Assembly (NCBI RefSeq): GCF_945915845.1
Contig: NZ_CAMEFX010000002.1
Coordinates: forward strand, 81,372 to 145,371
Reading direction: 5' to 3'
Length of the DNA: 64,000 bases
From: an uncultured Actinobacillus sp.
GTDB lineage: Bacteria > Pseudomonadota > Gammaproteobacteria > Enterobacterales > Pasteurellaceae
This document shows positions 19,271 to 28,354 of this stretch, piece after piece (within the stretch, counting starts at the first letter, position 1; each line of letters opens with the position of its first letter). Both the position numbers and the translations under genes were made by a program. Under the pieces are notes generated by a model. That model was given only the letters and a program-made list of their open reading frames with translations, was not told the DNA's origin and searched no databases.

Positions 19271-20374
19271 ATGATTAGATATGGTGTTGTTGGCGTGGGC
19301 TATTTTGGTGCAGATCTCGCACGCTTTATGAATGAATTTGATAATGCACAAATTACGGTGGTTTACGACCCAGAAAATGGAAAAACCATCGCAGAAGAAT
19401 TGAAATGTGATGCAGCAAACAGTTTGGAAGAATTGGTAATGCGTGATGATGTAGATTGTGTCATTGTTGCAACGCCAAACTATTTACATAAAGAACCTGT
19501 TATTTTGGCGGCAAAACATAAAAAACACGTTTTCTGTGAAAAACCTATCGCATTAAGTTATCAAGACTGTGATGAGATGGTTAAAGCCTGCGAAGAAAAT
19601 GGCGTTACTTTTATGGCTGGACACGTTATGAATTTCTTCAACGGTGTTCATCACGCTAAAGAGCTGATTAATCAAGGTGTGATAGGTAAAGTGCTATATT
19701 GTCATACTGCTCGCAATGGCTGGGAAGACGTACAACCAAGTATTTCTTGGAAAAAAATTCGTGAAAAATCGGGCGGACATTTATATCACCATATCCACGA
19801 GCTAGATTGCGTTCAATTCTTAATGGGTGGAATGCCGAAATCAGTTTATATGAATGCAGCAAACGTAGCCCACAATACCCCTGAGTTTGGTGACGAAGAC
19901 GATATGTTATTTGTCAATTTGGAATTTGATGATAACCGCTTTGCTGTATTGGAATGGGGATCTGCATTCCGTTGGGGTGAACATTATGTGTTAATTCAAG
20001 GCACAAAAGGGGCAATCAAACTAGATATGTATCATTGTAAAGGTATATTACGACTTGATGGCAAAGAGAGTTATTTCTTAGTCCACGAAAGCCAAGAGGA
20101 AGACGACGACAGAACGCGTATTTATACCAGTACCGAAATGGACGGTGCAATCCAATATGGTAAACCAGGAAAACGCACCCCAATGTGGCTAAGTTCTATT
20201 ATGAAAAAAGAGATGAAATATCTGAATGATATTTTGCACGGTATGCAACCAAGTGAAGAGTTTATAAAACTACTCACAGGTGAAGCCGCAAGAGCTGCAA
20301 TTGCAACTGCAGACGCTTGTACGCTTTCTGTAAGGGAAAAACGTCGGGTTGAGTTATCTGAAGTTTTACATTAG
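19271..20374 (+). CDS. Gfo/Idh/MocA-family dehydrogenase
   Basis: 367 residues. Rossmann motif YGVVGVGYFGADLA, intact catalytic triad CEKPIALS (E90-K91-P92), and GGHLYHHIHELD (conserved His region) near residue 177. Likely oxidises the sugar, inositol or sugar acid taken up by the adjacent ABC system. Its family paralogue on the other arm (12981-14045) has lost the EKP Lys, so this copy is the probable active enzyme. AGGAGACAAAAAA precedes the ATG. A terminator follows at 20382. Confidence 0.9.
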   Translation: MIRYGVVGVGYFGADLARFMNEFDNAQITVVYDPENGKTIAEELKCDAANSLEELVMRDDVDCVIVATPNYLHKEPVILAAKHKKHVFCEKPIALSYQDCDEMVKACEENGVTFMAGHVMNFFNGVHHAKELINQGVIGKVLYCHTARNGWEDVQPSISWKKIREKSGGHLYHHIHELDCVQFLMGGMPKSVYMNAANVAHNTPEFGDEDDMLFVNLEFDDNRFAVLEWGSAFRWGEHYVLIQGTKGAIKLDMYHCKGILRLDGKESYFLVHESQEEDDDRTRIYTSTEMDGAIQYGKPGKRTPMWLSSIMKKEMKYLNDILHGMQPSEEFIKLLTGEAARAAIATADACTLSVREKRRVELSEVLH

Positions 20375-20381
20375 TCGTTTG

Positions 20382-20420
20382 CCAGATAGGGGGGATTCCT
20401 CTATCTGGGTATTATTTTTA
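20382..20420 (+). terminator. terminator of the sugar transporter operon
   Basis: CCAGATAGG (20382-20390) pairs with CCTCTATCTGG (20398-20408) with a small bulge, then GTATTATTTTTA. Confidence 0.75.
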
Positions 20421-20466
20421 TAAAACGGATACCTAAATTCATAAAATAAATGCAACACTTATAGTG

Positions 20467-20492
20467 AAAAAAAGCGAGAAGTAATTATCTCG
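20467..20492 (-). terminator. possible weak terminator of the minus-strand hypothetical gene
   Basis: CGAGA (20475-20479) with TCTCG (20488-20492), followed on the minus strand by seven T (AAAAAAA at 20467-20473). Short stem. Confidence 0.45.
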
Positions 20493-20540
20493 TTTTGGGA
20501 GAGGCTCTATTACTGTAGGCAAAACCACCATGCTACTAAA

Positions 20541-21083
20541 TTATTGGCTAAGCAACCAACATCTAGCGTTATCACATCCACCGTAAGGATAAATTGAACT
20601 AATTTGTGCGTAAGTAATGTGTGGTTGATTGGTTATAGCTATTTCCAAGGAGAATGCACCGCCATAAAGATCAATAAACTGTTCGGGCTTGATAGTTGTA
20701 ATTTCAATGCCATTTTTAAGAAGTGAACGTAGCTCGTTGTTCATTCGCAAAACGGTTTGCTCAAAGTCTTGCTTATCAAAAATAATACGCAATGTGCCAT
20801 CTAATTCTTTGTATTGTGGAACGATGGTCCAGCGATAATCCTTAATGGGAATATCCCAAATAATTTCCTTATCGGATACTTTTTGATTAAGCGGTGCATC
20901 AATAGCTGCATCATCAGGCATCCCACATTCACAAGTAATGGGGTAATAGCTTATATCCTTATTTAAATTATCTGCTAATGCCCAAAAATCGAAAACCATG
21001 CATTCATCGCCCTCACGGTTATAACCATCAAAATCAGGTAAAACCGCAATGCTTATATCAATTTCATCACTATAATCACTCAC
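20541..21083 (-). CDS. hypothetical protein next to the tracrRNA gene
   Basis: 180 residues from a GTG at 21083; no clear RBS precedes it. It is acidic at the N terminus (MSDYSDEIDISIAVLPDFDGYNREGDECMVF), soluble, with Cys pairs CECG and GGCDNARCW and no motif I can assign. It lies between the sugar operon and the CRISPR genes, in the same direction as tracrRNA, starting about 38 bases after the tracrRNA terminator, so read-through could supply its mRNA. An immunity-type or CRISPR-linked role is only a guess from position. The start could be internal. Confidence 0.6.
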   Translation of the reverse strand: MSDYSDEIDISIAVLPDFDGYNREGDECMVFDFWALADNLNKDISYYPITCECGMPDDAAIDAPLNQKVSDKEIIWDIPIKDYRWTIVPQYKELDGTLRIIFDKQDFEQTVLRMNNELRSLLKNGIEITTIKPEQFIDLYGGAFSLEIAITNQPHITYAQISSIYPYGGCDNARCWLLSQ

Positions 21084-21120
21084 TTGAAAGTAATTTGTAC
21101 CGAGCTATAGCGAAAATAAT

Positions 21121-21234
21121 ACAAAAAATGATGCCCCTTGTAACCGAAATTACAAGGGGCAGAGCATTGCGGTCAATTCTTTTCAGAAAAGCCTTATTGT
21201 AGCAACGTTTCTCATTTCGCAGTGCAACAATATG
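21121..21234 (-). ncRNA. tracrRNA of the type II-C CRISPR-Cas9 system
   Basis: Reading the minus strand from about 21234: the anti-repeat (21231-21196) matches the array repeat at about 29 of 36 positions (ACTGCGAAATGAGAA is shared exactly), then GCTACAATAAGGCTTTTCTGAAAAG, an internal hairpin like the nexus of Neisseria-type tracrRNAs, the ATGCTCTGCCCCTTG segment, and a terminator stem (21134-21143 with 21150-21159, loop CCGAAA on plus) followed by CATCATTTTTT. Size about 110 nt. The layout is the same as known N. meningitidis and Haemophilus tracrRNAs. Cas9 requires it to bind crRNA. Confidence 0.93.
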
Positions 21235-21240
21235 TGAACA

Positions 21241-21269
21241 ATTCTACAAATTTGAATAAAAATTGTCAA
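21241..21269 (-). promoter_or_regulatory. tracrRNA promoter, overlapping the cas9 upstream region
   Basis: Minus strand TTGACA (21269-21264), 17 bases, TAGAAT (21246-21241): near consensus, with a start predicted at about 21234, just before the anti-repeat. On the plus strand an extended -10-like TGGTAAAAA (21286-21294) may drive cas9, so the two promoters overlap back to back. Confidence 0.8.
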
Positions 21270-21332
21270 TCTTTTGATCGATTTGTGGTAAAAATAATAA
21301 GGTCTGTTATTTTCGTTAAAAAGGATATTCAA

Positions 21333-24300
21333 ATGAAAGAGCTCAATTACATTCTCGGTTTAGATTTAGGTATCGCTTCTGTGGGTTGGGCAGTGGTTGA
21401 AATTGATCAAGATGAACTCCCGATTCGTTTAATTGATGTTGGCGTAAGAACCTTTGAACGAGCAGAAGTGCCGAAAACAGGGGATTCTCTTGCCCTTGCT
21501 CGCCGTTTGGCAAGAAGTAGCAGACGGTTGGTCAGACGTAGAGCCGTTCGTTTACTTAAAGCTAAGCGTTTATTAAAACAAGAAGGGATTTTGCAAGTAG
21601 ATGATGTTAAGCCATTGCCGAATAACCCTTGGGAATTGCGTGTTAAGGGATTGAATCACTTATTAGATCGTAAAGAATGGGCGGCGGTATTATTACATTT
21701 GTTAAAACATCGTGGCTATTTATCACAACGTAAAAATGAAAGTAAAACTGACAATAAAGAACTGGGTGCATTGTTAAAAGGGGTTAGTGAAAACCGTCAA
21801 TTATTGCAAGCTCAGGCATTTTCTACTCCGGCTGAAATTGCGATTAAAAAGTTCCAACAGGAAGAAGGGCATATCCGCAATCAACGTGGGGCTTACAGCC
21901 ACACCTTTGATCGTAACGACTTACTGGCAGAACTTCGTTTACTATTCCAAAAACAACGTGAATTCAACAATCCTTATACATCTCAATCTCTTGAGCAAGC
22001 CATCGCAGAATTGTTAATGTGGCAAAAACCTGCATTATCCGGCGAGGCTATTTTAAAAATGTTAGGGAAATGCACCTTCGAACCCACCGAATATAAAGCC
22101 CCGAAAAACAGTTATAGTGCGGAATATTTTGTGTGGCTGACTAAGCTCAATAACTTACGCATTTTAGAAAATGGTGCAGATCGTGGGCTAACGGCGGAAG
22201 AACGCCAATTATTGATAAATCAACCTTTTGAGAAAGCAAAATTCACTTATGCTCAAGCACGGAAATTGTTGGAATTATCAGATTTAGCGATTTTTAAAGG
22301 GGTTCGTTACGGTAAAGATAATGCAGAAAGTGCAACCTTAATGGAAATGAAGGCTTGGCATGCCATTCGTAAAGCCTTAGAAAGTAATAGCTTGAAAACC
22401 GAATGGGAGGGATTAAAAACCAAACCAGAATTGTTAGATAAAATCGGTACGGCTTTTTCGATTTATAAAACCGATGAGGATATTAGCCAATATCTGAATG
22501 GCGAGTTATCACCTGCGGTATTAAATGCCCTATTAGAAAATCTTAATTTTGATAAATTTATTCAACTTTCTTTGCAAAGTTTAGCCAAAATCCTACCGCT
22601 TATGGAACATGGTTTGCGTTACGATGAGGCGTGTAAACAGGTTTATGGCGATCACTATGGTAAAAAAGAACAACTTGAGCTACGTTTCTTGCCAAAAATT
22701 CCTGTGGAAGACATTCGTAATCCTGTGGTGTTACGAACCTTATCTCAAGCCAGAAAAGTGATTAACGGTGTGGTTCGTTTATATGGTTCGCCTGCTCGTA
22801 TTCATATTGAAACCGGGCGAGAAGTCGGTAAATCCTATAGCGAACGCCGAGATATTACTAAACGTCAGGAAGAAAATCGCAATGAGCGACAAAGAGCGGT
22901 TGAAAAATTTAAAGAATTTTTCCCTCATTTTGTGGGCGAGCCAAAAGCGAAAGATATTCTTAAAATGCGTCTTTATGAACAACAGCACGGCAAATGCTTA
23001 TATTCAGGCAAAGAGTTAGATTTAAACCGTTTGCTTGAAAAAGGCTATGTAGAAATCGATCACGCATTGCCATTCTCTCGTACTTGGGACGACAGTTTTA
23101 ATAATAAAGTGTTAGTGCTTGCCAATGAAAATCAGAACAAAGGTAATCATACGCCTTACGAGTGGTTAAATGGCAAAGAAAACTCAGAGCGTTGGAAACT
23201 CTTTCAAGCCTTAGTTAATGGTAGCCGTTTCCCTTATAGCAAAAAACAACGGATTTTAACGAAATACCTTGATGAAGAAGGGTTTAGAGAGCGTAACTTA
23301 AATGATACTCGCTATGTGGCACGTTTTCTGTGCAATTTTATTGAAGACAATATGCAATTAGTTGGGCAGGGAAAAAAACGAGTATTTGCCTCAAACGGTC
23401 AAATTACTGCCTTACTTCGCAGAAGTTGGGGAATTCAAAAAGTGCGTGAAGATAATGACCGCCATCACGCCGTTGATGCAGTAGTTGTCGCTTGTTCTAC
23501 TCGTGCATTACAAAAGAAAATTACCGATTATGTGCGTTATAAAGAGATGAATGTGTTTACGGGGGAAAAAATTGATCAAGAAACAGGGGAAATTATTAAA
23601 TTCCATTTCCCTGAACCTTGGAAATTCTTCCGTCAAGAAGTGGAAATTCGCGTGTTTAGTGAAACCCCAGCAGAAGATGTCGTTATCGCCTTGCCGGATC
23701 GACCGCAAGCAAATCACGAATTTATTCAACCGCTCTTTGTTTCACGCGCCCCAACACGCAAAATGACGGGGCAAGGGCATATGGAAACCATCAAATCCGC
23801 CAAACGTTTAGCCGAAGGATTAAGTGTTTCTCGAGTGCCACTCACTCAACTGAAATTAAAAGATCTGGAAAATATGGTTAATCGAGAACGTGAAAAAGCA
23901 CTTTATGAGGCTTTAAAAGCACGTTTAGAAAAATTTAATAATGATCCGGCAAAAGCCTTCGCTGAACCCTTTTATAAAAAAGGTGGGCAACAAGTGAAAG
24001 CAGTGCGTGTAGAACAGGTTCAAAAATCCGGTGTGTTAGTTCGCCAAAATAATGGCGTTGCCGATAATGCCTCAATGGTGCGAGTAGATGTCTTTATTAA
24101 AGGCGGAAAATATTTCCTTGTTCCGATTTACACTTGGCAAGTAGCAAAAGGAATTTTGCCGAATAGGGCTGTGGTTGCATATACACCAGAAGATAAATGG
24201 GAGGAAATGGATGAAAATGCAATCTTCCAGTTTGCACTTTATCCAAATGATTTAATAAAGGTGGTAACTAAAAAAGCTCAATTTTTTGGTTACTACAACG

Positions 24301-24488
24301 GATTTAATAGGTTGACTGGTGCGATTAATATAAAAGAACACGATTTAGATAATTCCAAAGCACCTAACGGTATTTATTTGGGAATAGGTGTGAAGTTAGC
24401 ATTATCTATTGAAAAATACCAAGTCGATGAACTCGGTAAAAATATCCGACCTTGTCGTCCAATGAAAAAACGTCCACCTGTTCGTTAA
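21333..24488 (+). CDS. cas9: Cas9, type II-C
   Basis: 1051 residues from ATG 21333 (AAGGA at 21321; the upstream in-frame start at 21222 falls in the tracrRNA anti-repeat and is rejected). Ruv[17 protein letters not shown] with Asp11; Arg-rich bridge helix [20 protein letters not shown] near 55-75; Ruv[13 protein letters not shown] with Glu493; [23 protein letters not shown] with His577; Ruv[17 protein letters not shown] with His712 and Asp715. All nuclease residues are present. Size and motifs match the compact II-C Cas9s of Haemophilus parainfluenzae and Neisseria. It cuts DNA matching the crRNA using the tracrRNA encoded just upstream. Confidence 0.97.
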   Translation: MKELNYILGLDLGIASVGWAVVEIDQDELPIRLIDVGVRTFERAEVPKTGDSLALARRLARSSRRLVRRRAVRLLKAKRLLKQEGILQVDDVKPLPNNPWELRVKGLNHLLDRKEWAAVLLHLLKHRGYLSQRKNESKTDNKELGALLKGVSENRQLLQAQAFSTPAEIAIKKFQQEEGHIRNQRGAYSHTFDRNDLLAELRLLFQKQREFNNPYTSQSLEQAIAELLMWQKPALSGEAILKMLGKCTFEPTEYKAPKNSYSAEYFVWLTKLNNLRILENGADRGLTAEERQLLINQPFEKAKFTYAQARKLLELSDLAIFKGVRYGKDNAESATLMEMKAWHAIRKALESNSLKTEWEGLKTKPELLDKIGTAFSIYKTDEDISQYLNGELSPAVLNALLENLNFDKFIQLSLQSLAKILPLMEHGLRYDEACKQVYGDHYGKKEQLELRFLPKIPVEDIRNPVVLRTLSQARKVINGVVRLYGSPARIHIETGREVGKSYSERRDITKRQEENRNERQRAVEKFKEFFPHFVGEPKAKDILKMRLYEQQHGKCLYSGKELDLNRLLEKGYVEIDHALPFSRTWDDSFNNKVLVLANENQNKGNHTPYEWLNGKENSERWKLFQALVNGSRFPYSKKQRILTKYLDEEGFRERNLNDTRYVARFLCNFIEDNMQLVGQGKKRVFASNGQITALLRRSWGIQKVREDNDRHHAVDAVVVACSTRALQKKITDYVRYKEMNVFTGEKIDQETGEIIKFHFPEPWKFFRQEVEIRVFSETPAEDVVIALPDRPQANHEFIQPLFVSRAPTRKMTGQGHMETIKSAKRLAEGLSVSRVPLTQLKLKDLENMVNREREKALYEALKARLEKFNNDPAKAFAEPFYKKGGQQVKAVRVEQVQKSGVLVRQNNGVADNASMVRVDVFIKGGKYFLVPIYTWQVAKGILPNRAVVAYTPEDKWEEMDENAIFQFALYPNDLIKVVTKKAQFFGYYNGFNRLTGAINIKEHDLDNSKAPNGIYLGIGVKLALSIEKYQVDELGKNIRPCRPMKKRPPVR

Positions 24489-24492
24489 TTTT

Positions 24493-24526
24493 AAATCCCT
24501 GTTTTTAATGAAAGCAGGGATTTTTT
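24493..24526 (+). terminator. intrinsic terminator or attenuator between cas9 and cas1
   Basis: AAATCCCTG (24493-24501) pairs perfectly with CAGGGATTT (24515-24523), then T run to 24526. It lies between cas9 stop and the cas1 RBS, so adaptation genes may be expressed below cas9. Confidence 0.75.
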
Positions 24527-24543
24527 CAATTCAAGGAGATGCT

Positions 24544-25458
24544 ATGAGCTGGCGAAGTATTTTAATCAGTAATGGGGGAAAATTATCCTTAAAACGTAAA
24601 CAGATGTTAATCCAACAAGAAGAGCAGGAATTTACCGTTCCCCTTGAAGATATTGCTATTGTCGTGGTGGAAAGTCGGGAAACGGTAATCACAATTCCGC
24701 TACTTTCAGCCTTTGCTCAACAAGGTATCACACTATTGAGTTGTGATGAGCAATTTTTACCTTGTGGGCAATGGCTACCGTTCGCTCAATATCATCGCCA
24801 ATTAAAAACACTTAAATTACAACTTGAAGCAAGCCAACCACAGAAAAAGCAACTTTGGCAAAAGATTGTGCAACAAAAAATCCGCAACCAAGCCTTTGTG
24901 CTTACCCAATCCCATCACCCTAAAGAGGCGAAAAGATTGTATGCAATGGCGACACAAGTGAAATCGGGCGATAAAGAAAATATAGAGGCACAAGCAGCAC
25001 AACTCTATTTTCAAACGGCATTTGGGAAGGATTTTCGCCGTTGGCAAGAAAATCACATTAATGCACATCTGAACTATGCTTACACGATATTACGATCCGC
25101 AGTGGCAAGAGCATTAGTACAATATGGTTGGCTACCAGCGTTAGGATTGTTTCATCATAATGAACAAAATCCCTTTAATCTCGCGGATGATTTTATTGAA
25201 CCATTTCGCCCTTTGGTCGATTTAATGGTGTGGCAACTGTGGCAAGAAAATAAGCTTGATAACGGCTTAACCCCAGCAACTAAACAACAGCTTATTCGCT
25301 TATTGCACTATCAAATGAGCATTAATCAACAGACTTTTAGCGTATTGGCTACCATAGATCGAGCTGTTGCATCCTTTCAAAATGCGTTAATGAGTAAAAA
25401 TGCGGAGTTGTTAAAACTTCCCGAAATCTTACCGCTTGAGGAACATCGTTATGAGTGA
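24544..25458 (+). CDS. cas1: Cas1 integrase
   Basis: 304 residues from ATG 24544 ([16 protein letters not shown]), with AAGGAGATGCT as RBS; the longer frame from 24508 begins inside the terminator. It has the type II Cas1 pattern: [30 protein letters not shown] early, then [51 protein letters not shown], which carries the metal-binding Glu/His/Asp residues. With Cas2 it inserts new spacers next to the array. cas2 overlaps its end by eight bases. Confidence 0.96.
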   Translation: MSWRSILISNGGKLSLKRKQMLIQQEEQEFTVPLEDIAIVVVESRETVITIPLLSAFAQQGITLLSCDEQFLPCGQWLPFAQYHRQLKTLKLQLEASQPQKKQLWQKIVQQKIRNQAFVLTQSHHPKEAKRLYAMATQVKSGDKENIEAQAAQLYFQTAFGKDFRRWQENHINAHLNYAYTILRSAVARALVQYGWLPALGLFHHNEQNPFNLADDFIEPFRPLVDLMVWQLWQENKLDNGLTPATKQQLIRLLHYQMSINQQTFSVLATIDRAVASFQNALMSKNAELLKLPEILPLEEHRYE

Positions 25459-25777
25459 GGCAAAATTTATGCGAATGATCGTCTTTTTTGACTTACCTGT
25501 CACCACGGCGGCGAAACGCAAAGTCGCCAATCAGTTTCGCCAATTTTTATTAAAAGATGGCTATCAAATGTTACAGCTTTCAGTGTATGCCCGCATTGTT
25601 CGAGGACGAGATGCGTTAGATAAGCACCATAAAAGGCTTTGTGAACATCTGCCTGAAGAAGGCTCAATTCGTTGTTTAGAAGTTACCGAAAAACAGTTTG
25701 CCAGTATGCAGATTTTGTTAGGTGAGTTGAAAGTTCAAGAGAAAAAAGTGAATGCAAACCAAATGCTACTTTTTTAA
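25451..25777 (+). CDS. cas2: Cas2
   Basis: 108 residues from ATG 25451, overlapping the cas1 stop. [41 protein letters not shown] is the Cas2 ferredoxin-like fold with the conserved Asp after the first strand; [13 protein letters not shown] and a Cas1-binding tail follow. Absence of csn2 or cas4 makes the locus subtype II-C. Confidence 0.96.
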   Translation: MSEAKFMRMIVFFDLPVTTAAKRKVANQFRQFLLKDGYQMLQLSVYARIVRGRDALDKHHKRLCEHLPEEGSIRCLEVTEKQFASMQILLGELKVQEKKVNANQMLLF

Positions 25778-25808
25778 TAAAAAAACACTGAAATACTAAA
25801 AATCACGC

Positions 25809-25832
25809 AACAGTTCAAGTGCTGTTTTTTTA
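25809..25832 (+). terminator. probable terminator after cas2
   Basis: AACAG (25809-25813) with CTGTT (25822-25826), T run. Short stem, modest support. Confidence 0.5.
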
Positions 25833-26003
25833 ATCAAAAAGACTGTTTGATTGCTTATTTTGCAGACAGTATTTTTTCTAAATTTACGGCAAAAAATCAT
25901 TTTTGCACAAATTATGAATAATTTTCACCGCACTTTTTCTAAAAAAATTTCATCAAATAGCTAGCGTACAGAGAATATTTTATTGATTTTTTTACAAACA
26001 AAA
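25833..26003. other. AT-rich spacer between cas2 and the array
   Basis: No gene is visible. It contains a Hin-type uptake signal (ACCGCACTT at about 25927), the first seen after a stretch of some 14 kb without one, and runs of A/T. Confidence 0.6.
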
Positions 26004-26040
26004 ATGCACTAAAGCCTTATTGAATAAGGCCTTGGTGCAT
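25990..26040 (-). terminator. terminator of the CRISPR array transcript
   Basis: A 17-bp hairpin with one mismatch (26004-26020 with 26024-26040, loop TGA), followed on the minus strand by TTTTGTTTGTAAAAAAA. It stands four bases from the first listed repeat and would stop array transcripts coming from the right; it also sits where the integration leader is expected. Confidence 0.8.
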
Positions 26041-26044
26041 CGGG

Positions 26045-27070
26045 ATTGTAGCACTGCGAAATGAGAAAGGGAGCTACAACAAACGCCGTAAAGATTTGCT
26101 AGGCGAACATATTGTAGCACTGCGAAATGAGAAAGGGAGCTACAACGGTTCAATGAATGGTAACGTTAAAACGCCGATTGTAGCACTGCGAAATGAGAAA
26201 GGGAGCTACAACATACGAGCTTTTAAACAAACAACGCCTTATATTGTAGCACTGCGAAATGAGAAAGGGAGCTACAACAACGAGCTTTAATGAATTCAAG
26301 GAAAGTATATTGTAGCACTGCGAAATGAGAAAGGGAGCTACAACCGAAAAGTAGGTAATAGAATTTCCTTATTTATTGTAGCACTGCGAAATGAGAAAGG
26401 GAGCTACAACTCGAAATTCCCGACTAATTGAAATAACTTTATTGTAGCACTGCGAAATGAGAAAGGGAGCTACAACGTGTATAGTAGGCGATCCAAAGGC
26501 GCGTAAATTGTAGCACTGCGAAATGAGAAAGGGAGCTACAACTAATATCTGGATGCATTCGCGCGCGCGCTTATTGTAGCACTGCGAAATGAGAAAGGGA
26601 GCTACAACTCATCAACCGCTATCCCCGAGATGGCACTTATTGTAGCACTGCGAAATGAGAAAGGGAGCTACAACAGCGGAAGAATAGACAAATTAAAGCC
26701 GATCATTGTAGCACTGCGAAATGAGAAAGGGAGCTACAACTTTCTATCAATGCGGTTGCAATGGTAACAAATTGTAGCACTGCGAAATGAGAAAGGGAGC
26801 TACAACTATTCCAAAACCGACCCCCCTTTTGGCTAGATTGTAGCACTGCGAAATGAGAAAGGGAGCTACAACGTGTATAGTAGGCGATCCAAAGGCGCGT
26901 AAATTGTAGCACTGCGAAATGAGAAAGGGAGCTACAACGTGCTTGGTGTGGTATATGTTGCGCTGTTGATTGTAGCACTGCGAAATGAGAAAGGGAGCTA
27001 CAACGCAAAAGTATTCGCCCAACCGACTAAAACTATTGTAGCACTGCGAAATGAGAAAGGGAGCTATAAC
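26045..27070 (-). CRISPR. type II-C CRISPR array, 16 repeats and 15 spacers
   Basis: Repeats of 36 bases every 66 bases, beginning at 26045, 26111 and so on to 27035; all 15 spacers are exactly 30 bases. On the crRNA (minus) strand the repeat begins GTTGTAGCTCCCTTTC and ends GCAGTGCTACAAT, like the N. meningitidis II-C repeat, whose TGCTACAAT end is a built-in extended -10 so every crRNA can have its own promoter. The repeat at 27035-27070 has one change (C to T on plus at 27067), the only variant noticed. Spacers 7 (26477-26506) and 13 (26873-26902) are identical. The reading frames through the array are artefacts. Confidence 0.98.
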
Positions 27071-27155
27071 AAAATTAAATGCAGAGTAAACACCCTTTTC
27101 TCAATTATTGGCATTATCATTAAAAATGACCGCACTTTATGCTCTTTTCGAGAGA

Positions 27156-28283
27156 TTATTTCCCTAAATTATCAAAAAATTTCTTCACTCCATCAAAGAA
27201 ACTCGATGATTTTGGACGTTGTTTTTCTTGTCCTTCAAGGCTAGTTTCTAGCTTGCGTAGTAGTTCTTTTTGTTCTTCATTGAGTGAAACCGGTGTTTCA
27301 ATAATGATTTTACAAATTAAATCACCGGCATAGCCCGAACGCATTGCGGTAATCCCTTTACCACGCATACGGAACATTTTACCTGTTTGTGTGCCTTCAG
27401 GAATTTTGAGTTTGGCACGACCATCAAGGGTAGGGACTTCAATTTCACCACCTAATGCCGCCATCGTGAAGCTAACTGGGACTTCGCAATATAAATTGCT
27501 GCCGTCACGTTCAAAAATATGGTGTTCACGAACGTGAATAACCACATATAAATCTCCGGCAGGTGCGCCATTTTCACCGGCGGCTCCTTTTCCGGCTAAA
27601 CGTAATTGGTTACCTGTATCCACGCCAGCGGGGATTTTAACAGAAAGGCTTTCGTTTTTATGAACGCGTCCGTCACCGTGACATTTTTTACAAGGTTTTT
27701 CAATTTTTTTGCCTGTGCCATGACAAGTTGGACACATTTGCTCCGTCATAAAGAAGCCTTGCTGACGGCGTACGCGGCCATGACCATGACAGGTTGGACA
27801 GGTTTCGACTTTTGAGCCTTTTTCTGCACCAGTACCATTACATTCATCACAATGAGCAAGGGTCGCAATTTGAATATCTTTGGTGACGCCACGAACCGCT
27901 TCTTCTAACGTGATTTCGATGTCATAGCGTAAATCTTCACCGCGGACAACACGTTGACGGCTAGAGCCACCGCCGAACATTTCGCTGAAAATATCTTCAA
28001 ATCCACCGAAACCGCCAAAGCCACCAAATCCGCCACCGGCACCGCCAAAACCGCCTTGTTCAAAGGCTGCATGACCATATTGATCGTAAGCGGCTTTTTT
28101 CTCTTTGTCGCTTAAGATTTCATAGGCTTCGTTGATTTCTTTGAATTTTTCTTCGCTTTCTTTATCCCCTTTGGTTCTGTCGGGGTGATATTTCATTGCT
28201 AGGCGTTTATAGGCACGTTTGATTTCTTTTTCATCCGCCCCTTTTTGAATACCTAGAACTTCGTAGTAATCTCTTTTTGCCAT
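27156..28283 (-). CDS. dnaJ: chaperone DnaJ
   Basis: 375 residues: J-domain with KYHPDRTKG (HPD motif), Gly/Phe-rich linker ([17 protein letters not shown]), four zinc-finger repeats [32 protein letters not shown], and the C-terminal substrate domain. It stimulates DnaK ATPase and delivers substrates. It lies 71 bases downstream of dnaK in the same operon, separated by a hairpin. Its 3' end is 85 bases from the last CRISPR repeat. Confidence 0.98.
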   Translation of the reverse strand: MAKRDYYEVLGIQKGADEKEIKRAYKRLAMKYHPDRTKGDKESEEKFKEINEAYEILSDKEKKAAYDQYGHAAFEQGGFGGAGGGFGGFGGFGGFEDIFSEMFGGGSSRQRVVRGEDLRYDIEITLEEAVRGVTKDIQIATLAHCDECNGTGAEKGSKVETCPTCHGHGRVRRQQGFFMTEQMCPTCHGTGKKIEKPCKKCHGDGRVHKNESLSVKIPAGVDTGNQLRLAGKGAAGENGAPAGDLYVVIHVREHHIFERDGSNLYCEVPVSFTMAALGGEIEVPTLDGRAKLKIPEGTQTGKMFRMRGKGITAMRSGYAGDLICKIIIETPVSLNEEQKELLRKLETSLEGQEKQRPKSSSFFDGVKKFFDNLGK

Positions 28284-28310
28284 TAAATTATTCTCTTAGA
28301 TATACACCAA

Positions 28311-28332
28311 AAGGGCGTATTGCTACGCCCTT
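28311..28332 (-). other. intercistronic hairpin between dnaK and dnaJ
   Basis: AAGGGCGTA (28311-28319) pairs with TACGCCCTT (28324-28332), loop of four. No good T run on the minus strand, so more likely an attenuator or mRNA stabiliser than a full stop. Confidence 0.6.
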
Positions 28333-28354
28333 GGGTTCAGTGTTCAGATAAAGA

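Noticed and set aside
21222..21332. 37-codon N-terminal extension of Cas9
   Set aside because: It starts inside the tracrRNA anti-repeat and upstream of the AAGGA RBS; homologous Cas9s begin at the RuvC-I region as at 21333.
26096..27244. Open frames through the CRISPR array on both strands ([12 protein letters not shown] and CSSLSHFAVLQ units)
   Set aside because: The 66-base repeat period is divisible by three, so the repeats stay open by chance; they are not genes.
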